Positions 1 through 6,129 are shown, counted from the first letter of the stretch. The stretch: 6,241 nucleotides of DNA from Microbacteriaceae bacterium (GCA_003454135.1 DMKW01000239.1:21193-27433); one strand, 5' to 3'. Translations and numbers: made by a program. Notes: a model not told the origin generated them from the sequence alone.

Positions 1-296
1 TCGCCACCGAAGTCGGCGTGGCCCGGGGTGTCGATCACGTTGATCGTGATGGGGCCGCCATCGCCGTTCTCCCCGGCGTGAATGCCGGAGTACGAGACCG
101 CCGTGTTCTTGGCGAGAATCGTGATGCCCTTTTCGCGCTCGAGGTCGTTCGAGTCCATGGCGCGCTCTTCGAGGTGCGCGTGCGCGGCGAAGGAGTTGGT
201 CTGGCGAAGCATGGCGTCCACGAGCGTGGTCTTGCCATGGTCGACGTGCGCGACGATTGCGACGTTACGCAGGTCATTACGGGTGGCAATAGCCAT
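1..296 (-). CDS. typA: Translational GTPase TypA/BipA, N-terminal part (runs off the left edge)
   Basis: TypA (BipA) is a ribosome-binding GTPase of the EF-G/LepA family, linked to ribosome assembly and stress or cold adaptation. Only the first 98 residues are in the window, all within the GTP-binding domain. Visible motifs are the G1 P-loop AHVDHGKT (residues 16-23), the diagnostic MDSNDLEREKGITI stretch (47-60, with the switch I threonine T59) and the G3 motif DTPGH (89-93, H93 matching the catalytic histidine of EF-Tu). DSNDLE and NTA followed by DTPGHADFGG separate TypA from EF-G and LepA. The ATG at 296-294 is set by an AAGGAAG ribosome-binding site at 310-304, seven bases upstream. Between NTA (64-66) and DTPGH there are about 11 more residues than in E. 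coli BipA, rich in Gly, Asn and Asp (around 70-82). The identification is near certain; the rest of the gene is outside the window. Confidence 0.97.
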   Translation of the reverse strand, partial: MAIATRNDLRNVAIVAHVDHGKTTLVDAMLRQTNSFAAHAHLEERAMDSNDLEREKGITILAKNTAVSYSGIHAGENGDGGPITINVIDTPGHADFGG

Positions 297-303
297 AGGT
301 GTA

Positions 304-310
304 CTTCCTT
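304..310 (-). promoter_or_regulatory. Ribosome-binding site of typA
   Basis: On the minus strand AAGGAAG lies seven bases before the ATG at 296-294. It is a good match to the anti-Shine-Dalgarno sequence at normal spacing, and it fixes the typA start. Confidence 0.8.
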
Positions 311-315
311 AAAGG

Positions 316-359
316 GTTCTGGCCCGAAAGAGTTCTGGCGTGAGAACGTGGGAGGCCAG
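316..359 (-). other. Structured typA leader: nested inverted repeats plus a direct repeat
   Basis: An outer inverted repeat CTGGCC (319-324) / GGCCAG (354-359) encloses an inner one, GTTCT (332-336) / AGAAC (343-347), with a six-base loop. The 8-mer gttctggc occurs twice on the plus strand (316-323 and 332-339), 16 bases apart. In the minus-strand RNA the GTTCT segment (343-347) could therefore pair with either of two AGAAC copies. The element ends six bases before the typA ribosome-binding site. There is no T-tract after the stem, so it does not look like an intrinsic terminator. A role as a leader structure is inference; chance pairing in GC-rich DNA is possible. Confidence 0.35.
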
Positions 360-561
360 GAGAAAGGCGTTGCGGCAGAATCACGACAATGGTGCCCTGC
401 GCCCGCCAGTCTACCTCGACGAGCCCGTTAGGCCCTATTTGCCGTCTTCGACGCCTCAACTGGGTTGAACGGGAGACCAGGCCCAGATATTCCGGGGCGG
501 GCTGGGAACGAACGGCAAACGGCACCCACCGCACGGCAGGCTCGCGAGACCGCCGGCAGGT

Positions 562-2325
562 TCAGGCCCCGAGGTTGATCCCGGAACCCGGGATCGCCTC
601 GAGCAAGAGCCGCGTGTACTCCTCTTTGGGATTGTCGAAGACCTCATCCGTCGACGAAGCCTCCACGATCTTGCCCTTCTGCATGACGCAGACATTGTCA
701 GCGATAAGCCGCACTACGGCGAGATCGTGCGTGATGAAGAGGTAGGTGAGGTTGAGCTCCGCCTGCAGGTCGCTCAGGAGCGCGAGAATCTGCGCCTGAA
801 CCAGCACATCGAGCGCGGACACCGCTTCGTCGAGGATGACGATGTCGGGTTTGAGCGCGAGCGCGCGCGCAATCGCGACACGCTGGCGCTGGCCGCCGGA
901 CAGTTCGTTCGGGTAGCGATCGACGAGCGCCGCCGGAAGAGCGACCTGGTCGAGGAGTTCCAATACACGAGCGCGCTGCTCCTTTCGTCCGCGCACCCTG
1001 TGCGCGACGAGCGGCTCGGCGATCGTCGTCCCTATGTTGTAGAGCGGGTCGAGGGAACCGAACGGGTCCTGGAACACGGGCTGCATCCGCCGGCGGAGCG
1101 CGAGCAGTTCACGACCGCGAAGGCTCGCGACATCCTGCCCGTCGACCGTGATCGAACCGGAGGTCGCCTGTTCGATCTTGAGGATGAGCCGGGCGACCGT
1201 CGACTTTCCGGAACCAGACTCCCCCACGAGGGCCGTGGTCGTTCCCCTGGGAATGCTGAACGACACCGAGTCGACGGCAACGAACGGATCTCGCTTGAGC
1301 TTGCCGCTATTCACATGGAACACCTTCGTCAGGTTGTCGACGACGATGAACGGTGCAGTCGACTTCGCGATGGGCGCCCGCTCGACGCGCGCTCCCGCAG
1401 ACGCGATGAGGTCGACGTCTTCCGACCCGCTCGGCGCTTCGTAGTTGAGCTCGGCGAGACCGTGATGGCTGCCTTGGATCCGGCGAGAGGCAAGGCTCGG
1501 CGCGGCCGCAACGAGCCTCTTCGTGTACGGGTGCTGCGGGTTCTGCAGCAATTCGATCGACGGGCCGGACTCGACGATCTTGCCTTTGTACATGACGACG
1601 AGCTTTTCCGCGCGCTCGGCAGCAAGGCCGAGGTCATGTGTGATGAAGAGGACCGCGGTTCCGCTCTTCGCGGTGAGAGTCGCGAGATGATTCAGAATCG
1701 TCCGCTGCACGGTCACGTCGAGGGCGGAAGTCGGCTCGTCCGCGATGAGCAGCTTCGGCGTCGACGACAGCCCGATGCCGATCAGCACGCGCTGCCGCAT
1801 CCCTCCAGAGAACTGGTGAGGGTACTGGCGAAGCCGGTGCTCCGCGTCGGCGAGTCCGGCTTGCTTGAGGACCGTGATCGCCTTGGCCTTCGCGTCTCTG
1901 CCGCGACGCGCCTTCCCGTTGGCGACAAGAGTTTCCTGCACCTGGAAGCCGATGTTCAGCACCGGGTTCAGATTCGACATCGGGTCTTGCGGCACGAAAC
2001 CGATGAGGGTTCCTCGGATATCTTCGAAGTCGCGCTCGCTCGCCACCGCAAGGTCGATGCCGTCGAACAGGATCTCACCGCTCGTGATCTTTCCCGTTCC
2101 GGGGAGAAGATCGATGATTGCGTGGGCGGTCGTCGACTTTCCGGAGCCGGATTCGCCGACGATAGCCACCGTCTCGCCGGGCATTATCGTGAGGCTCACG
2201 CCGTTGATGGCGGGAACGAAGCCGCCCTGTGTGGCAAAGCCGACGTGCAGATCGCGGATCTCCAGAAGCGGAGTCGGGTCGAAGTTGCTGCCCAAGGTGG
2301 TCGGTGTAGCGGTGGTTTCGGTCAA
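562..2325 (-). CDS. Peptide ABC transporter ATPase with two fused nucleotide-binding domains (OppD-OppF type)
   Basis: This 587-residue cytoplasmic protein supplies both ATP-hydrolysing subunits of the importer, which most bacteria encode as two genes (oppD/oppF or dppD/dppF). Domain 1 spans about 20-277: Walker A GESGSGKST (57-65), Q-loop Q113, signature SGGMRQ (173-178), Walker B ending D196-E197, D-loop SALD (200-203), switch H230, then the oligopeptide-transporter tail NPQHPYTKRL (262-271). A linker of about 45 residues follows. Domain 2 spans about 326-580: Walker A (368-376), Q419, signature LSGGQRQ (475-481), Walker B D499-E500, SALD (503-506), H533, tail NPKEEYTRLL (565-574). All catalytic residues of both sites are present. 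The start is TTG at 2325-2323, overlapping the upstream stop as TTGA; an in-frame stop at 2349-2347 with no other start codon after it excludes an earlier start. No good ribosome-binding site is visible, so translational coupling is likely. Only one cysteine (C546) is present. The family is certain; the exact peptide class is not. Confidence 0.95.
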   Translation of the reverse strand: MTETTATPTTLGSNFDPTPLLEIRDLHVGFATQGGFVPAINGVSLTIMPGETVAIVGESGSGKSTTAHAIIDLLPGTGKITSGEILFDGIDLAVASERDFEDIRGTLIGFVPQDPMSNLNPVLNIGFQVQETLVANGKARRGRDAKAKAITVLKQAGLADAEHRLRQYPHQFSGGMRQRVLIGIGLSSTPKLLIADEPTSALDVTVQRTILNHLATLTAKSGTAVLFITHDLGLAAERAEKLVVMYKGKIVESGPSIELLQNPQHPYTKRLVAAAPSLASRRIQGSHHGLAELNYEAPSGSEDVDLIASAGARVERAPIAKSTAPFIVVDNLTKVFHVNSGKLKRDPFVAVDSVSFSIPRGTTTALVGESGSGKSTVARLILKIEQATSGSITVDGQDVASLRGRELLALRRRMQPVFQDPFGSLDPLYNIGTTIAEPLVAHRVRGRKEQRARVLELLDQVALPAALVDRYPNELSGGQRQRVAIARALALKPDIVILDEAVSALDVLVQAQILALLSDLQAELNLTYLFITHDLAVVRLIADNVCVMQKGKIVEASSTDEVFDNPKEEYTRLLLEAIPGSGINLGA

Positions 2326-3272
2326 CGTCGGGCCCGCGCCTTCGGATCAAGAGCGTCGCGAACGACCTCACCCATCATGATGAAGGCGAGTACTGTCACG
2401 GACAGCGCAATAGATGGATAAATGAGTGTCCAGGGATTGTTGCGAAGTTGGCTTTGGGCGTTGCTGATCTCGTTGCCCCACGAAACGGTCGTGCTGCCAA
2501 GCCCTACGCCGAGGAACGAGAGCGTCGACTCGGCGACGATTGCGCCGGCGAGGCCGATGGTCGTGATCACGATCACCGGAGCGATCGAGTTGGGCAGAAC
2601 GTGCCTGAGCAGGATCTTGAACCGGGACACGCCGACCGCGGTCGCCGATGTCACGTAGTCCGCGTTCTTCACGGAAAGAATCTGCCCGCGAAGCACTCGT
2701 GCCGTGCTCGGCCAGGCGAACACCCCGATCGCGAGCGAGATCGTCCAGACGCTCCGCGCGTTGGTGAAAAGAGACATGAGCACCACGGCGGCGAGGATGT
2801 AGGGAATCGTGAAGAAGATGTCGCCGACTCGCGAGAGCACGGCATCCACCCAGCGACCGTAGAAGCCGGCGATCGAGCCGACGACGATTCCGATTACGGA
2901 CACGAGCACCGTCACGATGAAGCCCACGGCGAGAGACGTGCCTGCGCCGAAGATAATACGCGCGTAAACGTCGCAGCCCTGGAACGTCGAGCCCAGAATG
3001 TGCGCGCCCGACAGACCGGCGTTGCTCAAGTCGAGGTTGCAGTACTGGGGATCCACATGGGTGAACAGCTTGGGCGCGAATGCAACGAGGATGATGAGCA
3101 GGATGATTGCGCCGGAGATGTAGAACAACGGACGTACACGCACATCCCGCCACGCATCGATGTAGAGGTTGCTCTTGCGTTCTGCGATGGAGACCTTGTC
3201 GACGGCGACAAGCGGTGTCTCATCGAGCGGCGCGACGAAATGCGTCGGCGAAAGCGGGATGTCATGAGGCAT
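2322..3272 (-). CDS. Peptide ABC transporter permease, OppC/DppC type
   Basis: This is the second membrane subunit of the importer, 316 residues and six predicted membrane segments. A cytoplasmic N-terminal tail of about 48 residues precedes segment 1 (50-67). An extracytoplasmic loop (68-112) follows. Further segments lie near 114-136, 153-170, 175-190, 231-256 and 282-300. The coupling (EAA) loop DYVTSATAVGVSRFKILLRH (205-224) contacts the ATPase and ends in the typical LPN (226-228). The loop motif usually written H-x-LGTD-x-x-GRD appears here as HILGSTFQGCD (91-101), so a cysteine (C100) replaces the usual arginine; C78 is the only other cysteine. The ATG at 3272-3270 has an AAGGA ribosome-binding site at 3283-3279, six bases upstream, inside the end of the preceding permease gene (11-bp overlap). 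It ends in TGA overlapping the ATPase start. Identification is secure at family level. Confidence 0.95.
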   Translation of the reverse strand: MPHDIPLSPTHFVAPLDETPLVAVDKVSIAERKSNLYIDAWRDVRVRPLFYISGAIILLIILVAFAPKLFTHVDPQYCNLDLSNAGLSGAHILGSTFQGCDVYARIIFGAGTSLAVGFIVTVLVSVIGIVVGSIAGFYGRWVDAVLSRVGDIFFTIPYILAAVVLMSLFTNARSVWTISLAIGVFAWPSTARVLRGQILSVKNADYVTSATAVGVSRFKILLRHVLPNSIAPVIVITTIGLAGAIVAESTLSFLGVGLGSTTVSWGNEISNAQSQLRNNPWTLIYPSIALSVTVLAFIMMGEVVRDALDPKARARR

Positions 3273-4191
3273 AGCGAATCCTTGGGTCTAGCAGTCCATA
3301 GAGAAGATCGATGAGCAAGTTGAACACGACGTAGATGATGACCATGACTGTCACGAAAGAAACGACAGTCGGGGCTTCTCCACGAATGATCGCCTGGTAG
3401 AGGGTGCGCCCGACCCCGGGCACGTTAAAGATGCCTTCCGTGACCGTCGCACCGACGATGAGCGTGCCGAAGTCGGTGCCGATGTAGGTCACGACGGGAA
3501 TCATCGAGTTACGCAAGATGTGGACTCGGATGACCCGGCGACGCGACAGCCCCTTCGCCGTCGCCGTACGCACGTAGTCCTCGTTGAGGTTTTCGATCAC
3601 CGAGGCGCGAGTCAGCCGCACGATGTAGGCGAAGCTCACGGTCGCGAGCACGAACGCCGGAAGGATGAGGTCCTTCCACGGAGCACCCTCTCCCACGGTC
3701 GGCGACGCCCAGGCCAGTTGGATTCCGAAAACGTACTGCGAGACGAAACCGATGACGAAAATCGGGATCGAGATGAGGATGAGCGCGACAACGAGCGCGC
3801 TCGCATCGAACAGTTTGCCCTTCCGCAAGCCACTCACGAGGCCGATAAAGATTCCCGCGGCCGACTCGATGATGACGGCGAGGACGGTCAACCGGAACGT
3901 GACGGGAAACGTCGCGGCCAAGATCTGGGAAACGGGCTGCCCGGAGAAGGACGTGCCGAGGTCGCCCCTGAAGATTCCACCGATGTAGATGAAGTACTGG
4001 ACGATGAACGGCTGATCGAGGTGGTATTGCGCTCGAAGCTGAGCGATGACGGCCGGATTGAGGCCGCGATCACCCGCGAGCGCCGCGATGGGGTCTCCCG
4101 GCAAGGCGAAGACCATGAAGTAGATGAGCAGCGTTGCTCCGAAGAAAACGGGAATGACCTGCAAGACGCGCCGGAGAATGTACCAGACCAT
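3262..4191 (-). CDS. Peptide ABC transporter permease, OppB/DppB type
   Basis: This is the first membrane subunit, 309 residues from the chosen start. The N-terminus MVWYILRRVLQVIPVFFGAT with FALPGDP (28-34) is the classic OppB/DppB opening: basic residues, the first membrane helix, then the conserved PGDP. Residues 40-95 form the extracytoplasmic domain with RGDLGTSF (75-82). Further membrane segments lie near 99-121, 131-155, 178-193, 230-250 and 278-300. The coupling loop NEDYVRTATAKGLSRRRVI (203-221) faces the ATPase. The C-terminus LLDPRIRY is typical. The frame stays open to an ATG at 4293, which would add 34 residues, but that extension is hydrophilic, does not resemble the family and has no ribosome-binding site, so I chose the ATG at 4191-4189. 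The site there is weak as well (GAG about ten bases upstream). The stop overlaps the OppC-type gene. Family assignment is secure; the start is moderately so. Confidence 0.94.
   Translation of the reverse strand: MVWYILRRVLQVIPVFFGATLLIYFMVFALPGDPIAALAGDRGLNPAVIAQLRAQYHLDQPFIVQYFIYIGGIFRGDLGTSFSGQPVSQILAATFPVTFRLTVLAVIIESAAGIFIGLVSGLRKGKLFDASALVVALILISIPIFVIGFVSQYVFGIQLAWASPTVGEGAPWKDLILPAFVLATVSFAYIVRLTRASVIENLNEDYVRTATAKGLSRRRVIRVHILRNSMIPVVTYIGTDFGTLIVGATVTEGIFNVPGVGRTLYQAIIRGEAPTVVSFVTVMVIIYVVFNLLIDLLYGLLDPRIRYAS
3279..3283 (-). promoter_or_regulatory. Ribosome-binding site of the OppC/DppC-type permease
   Basis: AAGGA on the minus strand, six bases before the ATG at 3272-3270. It lies within the last codons of the upstream permease gene and supports the overlapping start. 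Confidence 0.6.
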
Positions 4192-4377
4192 GGCGATTAG
4201 TCTCGGGTTTTCGCGAGAGTGCACATAACTGAAGAAGCGACCTAACTTGTTTCGATGATAAAAATGGGGGCCGCTCGAGTTCGCGGGAGCCATCGAGGGG
4301 GCGCATGCCTGTGGGGCCGTAGCGATTCGCTACCGCCCCACAGACTAACTTGTTGTCCGACGACTGGGAGCTGAGAA
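4192..4377. other. Intercistronic gap between receptor and permease genes
   Basis: This gap is long for an operon whose other junctions all overlap. It contains the 35-base stem-loop at 4309-4343. On the minus strand it also has an isolated TATCAT (4260-4255) that resembles a -10 element but has no matching -35, and a short hairpin TCTCG/CGAGA (4201-4205 with 4214-4218) just upstream of the permease start. A secondary promoter for the permease-ATPase part is conceivable but not shown. Confidence 0.5.
4309..4343 (-). repeat. Intercistronic stem-loop after the solute-binding protein gene
   Basis: Arms of 16 bases at 4309-4324 and 4328-4343 pair at 15 of 16 positions (one C-C mismatch, 4318 with 4334) around a three-base loop. 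The upper arm reads ctgtggggccgtagcg and the lower cgctaccgccccacag. It lies 34 bases past the receptor stop codon and about 117 bases before the permease start. No T-tract follows on the minus strand (GCATGCGCCCCC). It can act as a T-less or partial terminator, or as a 3' end that shields the receptor mRNA from exonucleases, as described for other binding-protein operons such as malE-malF. The structure is seen directly; the role is inferred. Confidence 0.8.
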
Positions 4378-6000
4378 CTAGCCCTTTGCGATGTCGGTGT
4401 AGATCGGCACCGAGTTCCAGCCGAACTTCACATCGGACACGGACTTGCCGTATGCGCCAGTGACGTTGGAGTACCACAGCGGGATCGCCGGCAGGTCAGT
4501 GAAGAGAACAGTCTGCGACTGCTTGAACAGCTTGTTCGCGGCTTCGACGTTCGTCTGGGCCTGACCCTCCTTGAGCAGCCCATCGAACTTGGCGCTCGAG
4601 TAGTCACCATCGTTCGACCCGGCATTGGTCGCATACAACGGCCCGAGGAAGTTGAACAGTGCCGGGTAGTCGGCCTGCCATCCCGTGCGGAATGCGGTCG
4701 TGATGGTGCGCTTCGTGACCACGGTGCGGAACTGGGCGAACGTGGGGTAGGGAGCACCCGACGCCTGGATTCCGAGCGTGTTCTTGATGGAGTTGGTTAC
4801 CGCGTCGACCCAGCCCTGGTGGCCGCCGTCGGCGTTGTACCCGATCTGGAATGTTCCGCTCCATGGCGAGATCTTGTCGGCTGCAGCCCAGTCCTTCTTG
4901 GCCTGTGCCGCGTTGAACTTCAGAACATCGGAACCCGGGAGCGACTTCGAGTACCCGGCGATAACAGGCGACGTGAAGTCAGTTGCCGGCGTGCGCGTGC
5001 CCTCAAAAATGACCTTGGTGATTTGGTCACGGTTGATGGCCATCGAGAGCGCCGCACGACGCAACTTGCCCTCTGCGCCGGTGAAGTGCGGAAGGTTCTG
5101 CGGGATGGTAAACGACTGGAAGATCGCCGCGGGCTGGTTCACGTAGCGACCAGGGAAGTCAGTCTTGTACGTCTTGAGGTCGGCAGACGGAACGGAGTCG
5201 AGAACGTCCAGCGTGCCGCTCTGCAGGTCGGCGTAGGCCGCATCCTCGGTCGCATAGAAGACGATGGAGAGGCCACCGTTTTTCGCCTTGCGCGGGCCCG
5301 TGTACTCCGGGTTCGCGATCAGGTCGATCTTGACGTTGTGCTGCCACGCGGTCGGGCTCTTGAGCTTGTATGGACCGTTGCCGATCGGGTTCTCACCGAA
5401 CGCCTTGATGTCCTTGAACGCGACGGCGGGGAGCGGCATGAACGCCGTGTAGCCGAGACGCAGCGGGAAGTCCGCCTCTTTGTCTTTCAGCGCGACGGTG
5501 AACGTCGTGTTGTCCACGACCTTGAGACCCGTGAGAGGGCTGTCATTGTCGTAGCTGAAGCCCTGGATCGACTCGAAGAAGTAGCTGTTGAGCTGGTTAT
5601 TGCTCAGGAGGGCCCCGTACTGCCAAGCGTCGACAAATGACTTGGCCGTCACTGGCTCGCCGTTAGTGAACTTGAGACCAGGCTTGATCTTGATCGTGTA
5701 GTTCTGCGCATCGGTCGTCTTGATCGACGAGGCGACGTCGTTCACGGGCGTTCCGTCGGCCTTGTAGTAGACGAGCCCCGCGAAGATGTTGTCGGTGATT
5801 TTGCCGCCACCGGTTTCGTTGGTGTTGGTGGGAATCAACGGGTTTTGCGGCTCAGAGCCGTTGGCCGTGATGATGGCTGTCGCGTTGGCGGTCGACGTTG
5901 CGCTCGGCTTGGCTCCACCCCCAGTCGAGCAGCCCGTCAGCGTTAACGCTGCTGCGATACCAAGACCGACGACAACGGCGCCGATTCTATTGATTTTCAA
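4378..6000 (-). CDS. Family 5 extracellular solute-binding lipoprotein (OppA/DppA type)
   Basis: This 540-residue protein is the receptor that captures the substrate outside the membrane and delivers it to the two permeases. Residues 1-24 are a lipoprotein signal: K2 and R5, a hydrophobic stretch (6-21), and the lipobox LTGC (21-24) with C24, the only cysteine, as the lipidated residue. A Gly/Ser/Thr/Ala-rich tether follows (25-42). The mature domain shows family 5 landmarks: DNIFAGLVYY (70-79), LKFTNGEPVTAKSFVDAW (109-126), NPIGNGPYKL (204-213), LRRAALSMAINRDQI (313-327) and TGWQADYPALFNFLGP (439-454). Length fits OppA/DppA proteins. The start is TTG at 6000-5998, four bases after AGGAGG. 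No ATG or GTG lies in frame back to the stop at 6090-6088, and the signal peptide begins right at this codon. It is the first gene of the operon. The ligand cannot be told from sequence; peptides are the likeliest. Confidence 0.95.
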   Translation of the reverse strand: MKINRIGAVVVGLGIAAALTLTGCSTGGGAKPSATSTANATAIITANGSEPQNPLIPTNTNETGGGKITDNIFAGLVYYKADGTPVNDVASSIKTTDAQNYTIKIKPGLKFTNGEPVTAKSFVDAWQYGALLSNNQLNSYFFESIQGFSYDNDSPLTGLKVVDNTTFTVALKDKEADFPLRLGYTAFMPLPAVAFKDIKAFGENPIGNGPYKLKSPTAWQHNVKIDLIANPEYTGPRKAKNGGLSIVFYATEDAAYADLQSGTLDVLDSVPSADLKTYKTDFPGRYVNQPAAIFQSFTIPQNLPHFTGAEGKLRRAALSMAINRDQITKVIFEGTRTPATDFTSPVIAGYSKSLPGSDVLKFNAAQAKKDWAAADKISPWSGTFQIGYNADGGHQGWVDAVTNSIKNTLGIQASGAPYPTFAQFRTVVTKRTITTAFRTGWQADYPALFNFLGPLYATNAGSNDGDYSSAKFDGLLKEGQAQTNVEAANKLFKQSQTVLFTDLPAIPLWYSNVTGAYGKSVSDVKFGWNSVPIYTDIAKG

Positions 6001-6004
6001 TTTT

Positions 6005-6010
6005 CCTCCT
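6005..6010 (-). promoter_or_regulatory. Ribosome-binding site of the solute-binding protein (decides a TTG start)
   Basis: A perfect AGGAGG on the minus strand lies four bases before TTG at 6000-5998. Its strength and position support the TTG start, for which there is no in-frame ATG or GTG alternative upstream. Confidence 0.85.
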
Positions 6011-6040
6011 GTGCAAGATGAGCGACGGCAGCACGAATTC

Positions 6041-6060
6041 CTAGCGTTCTGCCGCGCTAG
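6041..6060 (-). repeat. Inverted repeat in the operon leader
   Basis: CTAGCG (6041-6046) and CGCTAG (6055-6060) are perfect inverted copies around eight bases. The element lies about 30 bases upstream of the AGGAGG site, in what would be the 5' leader of the operon mRNA. It could be a hairpin or a protein-binding site. The neighbouring 9-mer gcgctagat (6054-6062) recurs at 6147-6155. Confidence 0.4.
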
Positions 6061-6069
6061 ATAGAAGAA

Positions 6070-6081
6070 CCCTAAGTAGGG
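6070..6081. repeat. Short palindrome CCCTA-AG-TAGGG
   Basis: Five-base arms around a two-base centre form a near-complete 12-bp dyad, about 60 bases upstream of the ribosome-binding site. It could be half of an operator or a chance match. No function is assigned. Confidence 0.3.
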
Positions 6082-6098
6082 CGTGGTCTACTCGCCAA

Positions 6099-6128
6099 AC
6101 TGTATGGGCAAACGTTACACAGTGGTAA
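6099..6128 (-). promoter_or_regulatory. Candidate promoter of the transporter operon
   Basis: On the minus strand TTACCA (6128-6123, four of six to TTGACA) is followed after 18 bases by TACAGT (6104-6099, four of six to TATAAT). Transcription would start near 6092 and give a leader of about 92 bases. Neither box is strong, and other weaker pairs exist downstream (such as TTGGCG with TAGGGT, 18 bases apart, around 6098-6069), so the exact site is uncertain. Confidence 0.3.
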
Positions 6129-6129
6129 C
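6114..6129. promoter_or_regulatory. Candidate operator GTTAC-N6-GTAAC
   Basis: A 16-bp dyad with perfect five-base arms (6114-6118 and 6125-6129) overlaps the -35 box and spacer of the candidate promoter. That is a usual place for a repressor to block RNA polymerase. The dyad is seen directly; binding by any regulator is inference, and no regulator gene is in the window. Confidence 0.35.

Larger units (their letters stand above)
297..561. other. Intergenic region between the transporter operon and typA
   Basis: This 265-base gap holds no credible gene. The reading frames across it give arginine- and proline-rich products and overlap the typA start. It contains the typA ribosome-binding site and leader repeats near 304-359 and a small inverted repeat TCAAC-TGG-GTTGA at 456-468. 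I found no -35/-10 pair good enough to call as the typA promoter; the best is a TTGAGG followed 16 bases later by TAGGGC around 436-463, which is weak. No stem followed by a T-run is present on the minus strand. Confidence 0.6.

Noticed and set aside
18..431. Plus-strand open frame of 137 codons at the left edge
   Set aside because: Antisense to typA, whose GTPase motifs are unmistakable.
456..468. Small inverted repeat TCAAC-TGG-GTTGA
   Set aside because: Five-base arms with a three-base loop, and no promoter or T-run beside it; easily a chance event.
481..506. CCCAG/CTGGG inverted repeat in the left gap
   Set aside because: Five-base arms separated by 15 bases; not a stable hairpin and no supporting context.
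277..534. Minus-strand open frame of 85 codons between the ATPase and typA
   Set aside because: It overlaps the typA start and ribosome-binding site in another frame and is arginine- and proline-rich without domain features.
534..555. Possible terminator hairpin just after the ATPase gene
   Set aside because: Only six pairs including one G-T, a ten-base loop and no T-run; too weak to call as a terminator.
727..2421. Long plus-strand open frame of 564 codons
   Set aside because: It is antisense to the ATPase and part of the OppC-type gene. Its product is rich in Arg, Asp, Glu and Val with no recognisable domain, as expected from the reverse of a GC-rich gene.
2448..3314. Plus-strand open frame of 288 codons
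   Set aside because: Antisense shadow of the OppC-type permease, with highly charged and repetitive composition and no motif.
3520..4200. Plus-strand open frame of 226 codons
   Set aside because: Antisense shadow of the OppB-type permease, strongly enriched in Arg, Asp and Glu.
4819..5640. Plus-strand open frame of 273 codons
   Set aside because: Antisense to the solute-binding protein, which has clear family motifs; the antisense product has none.
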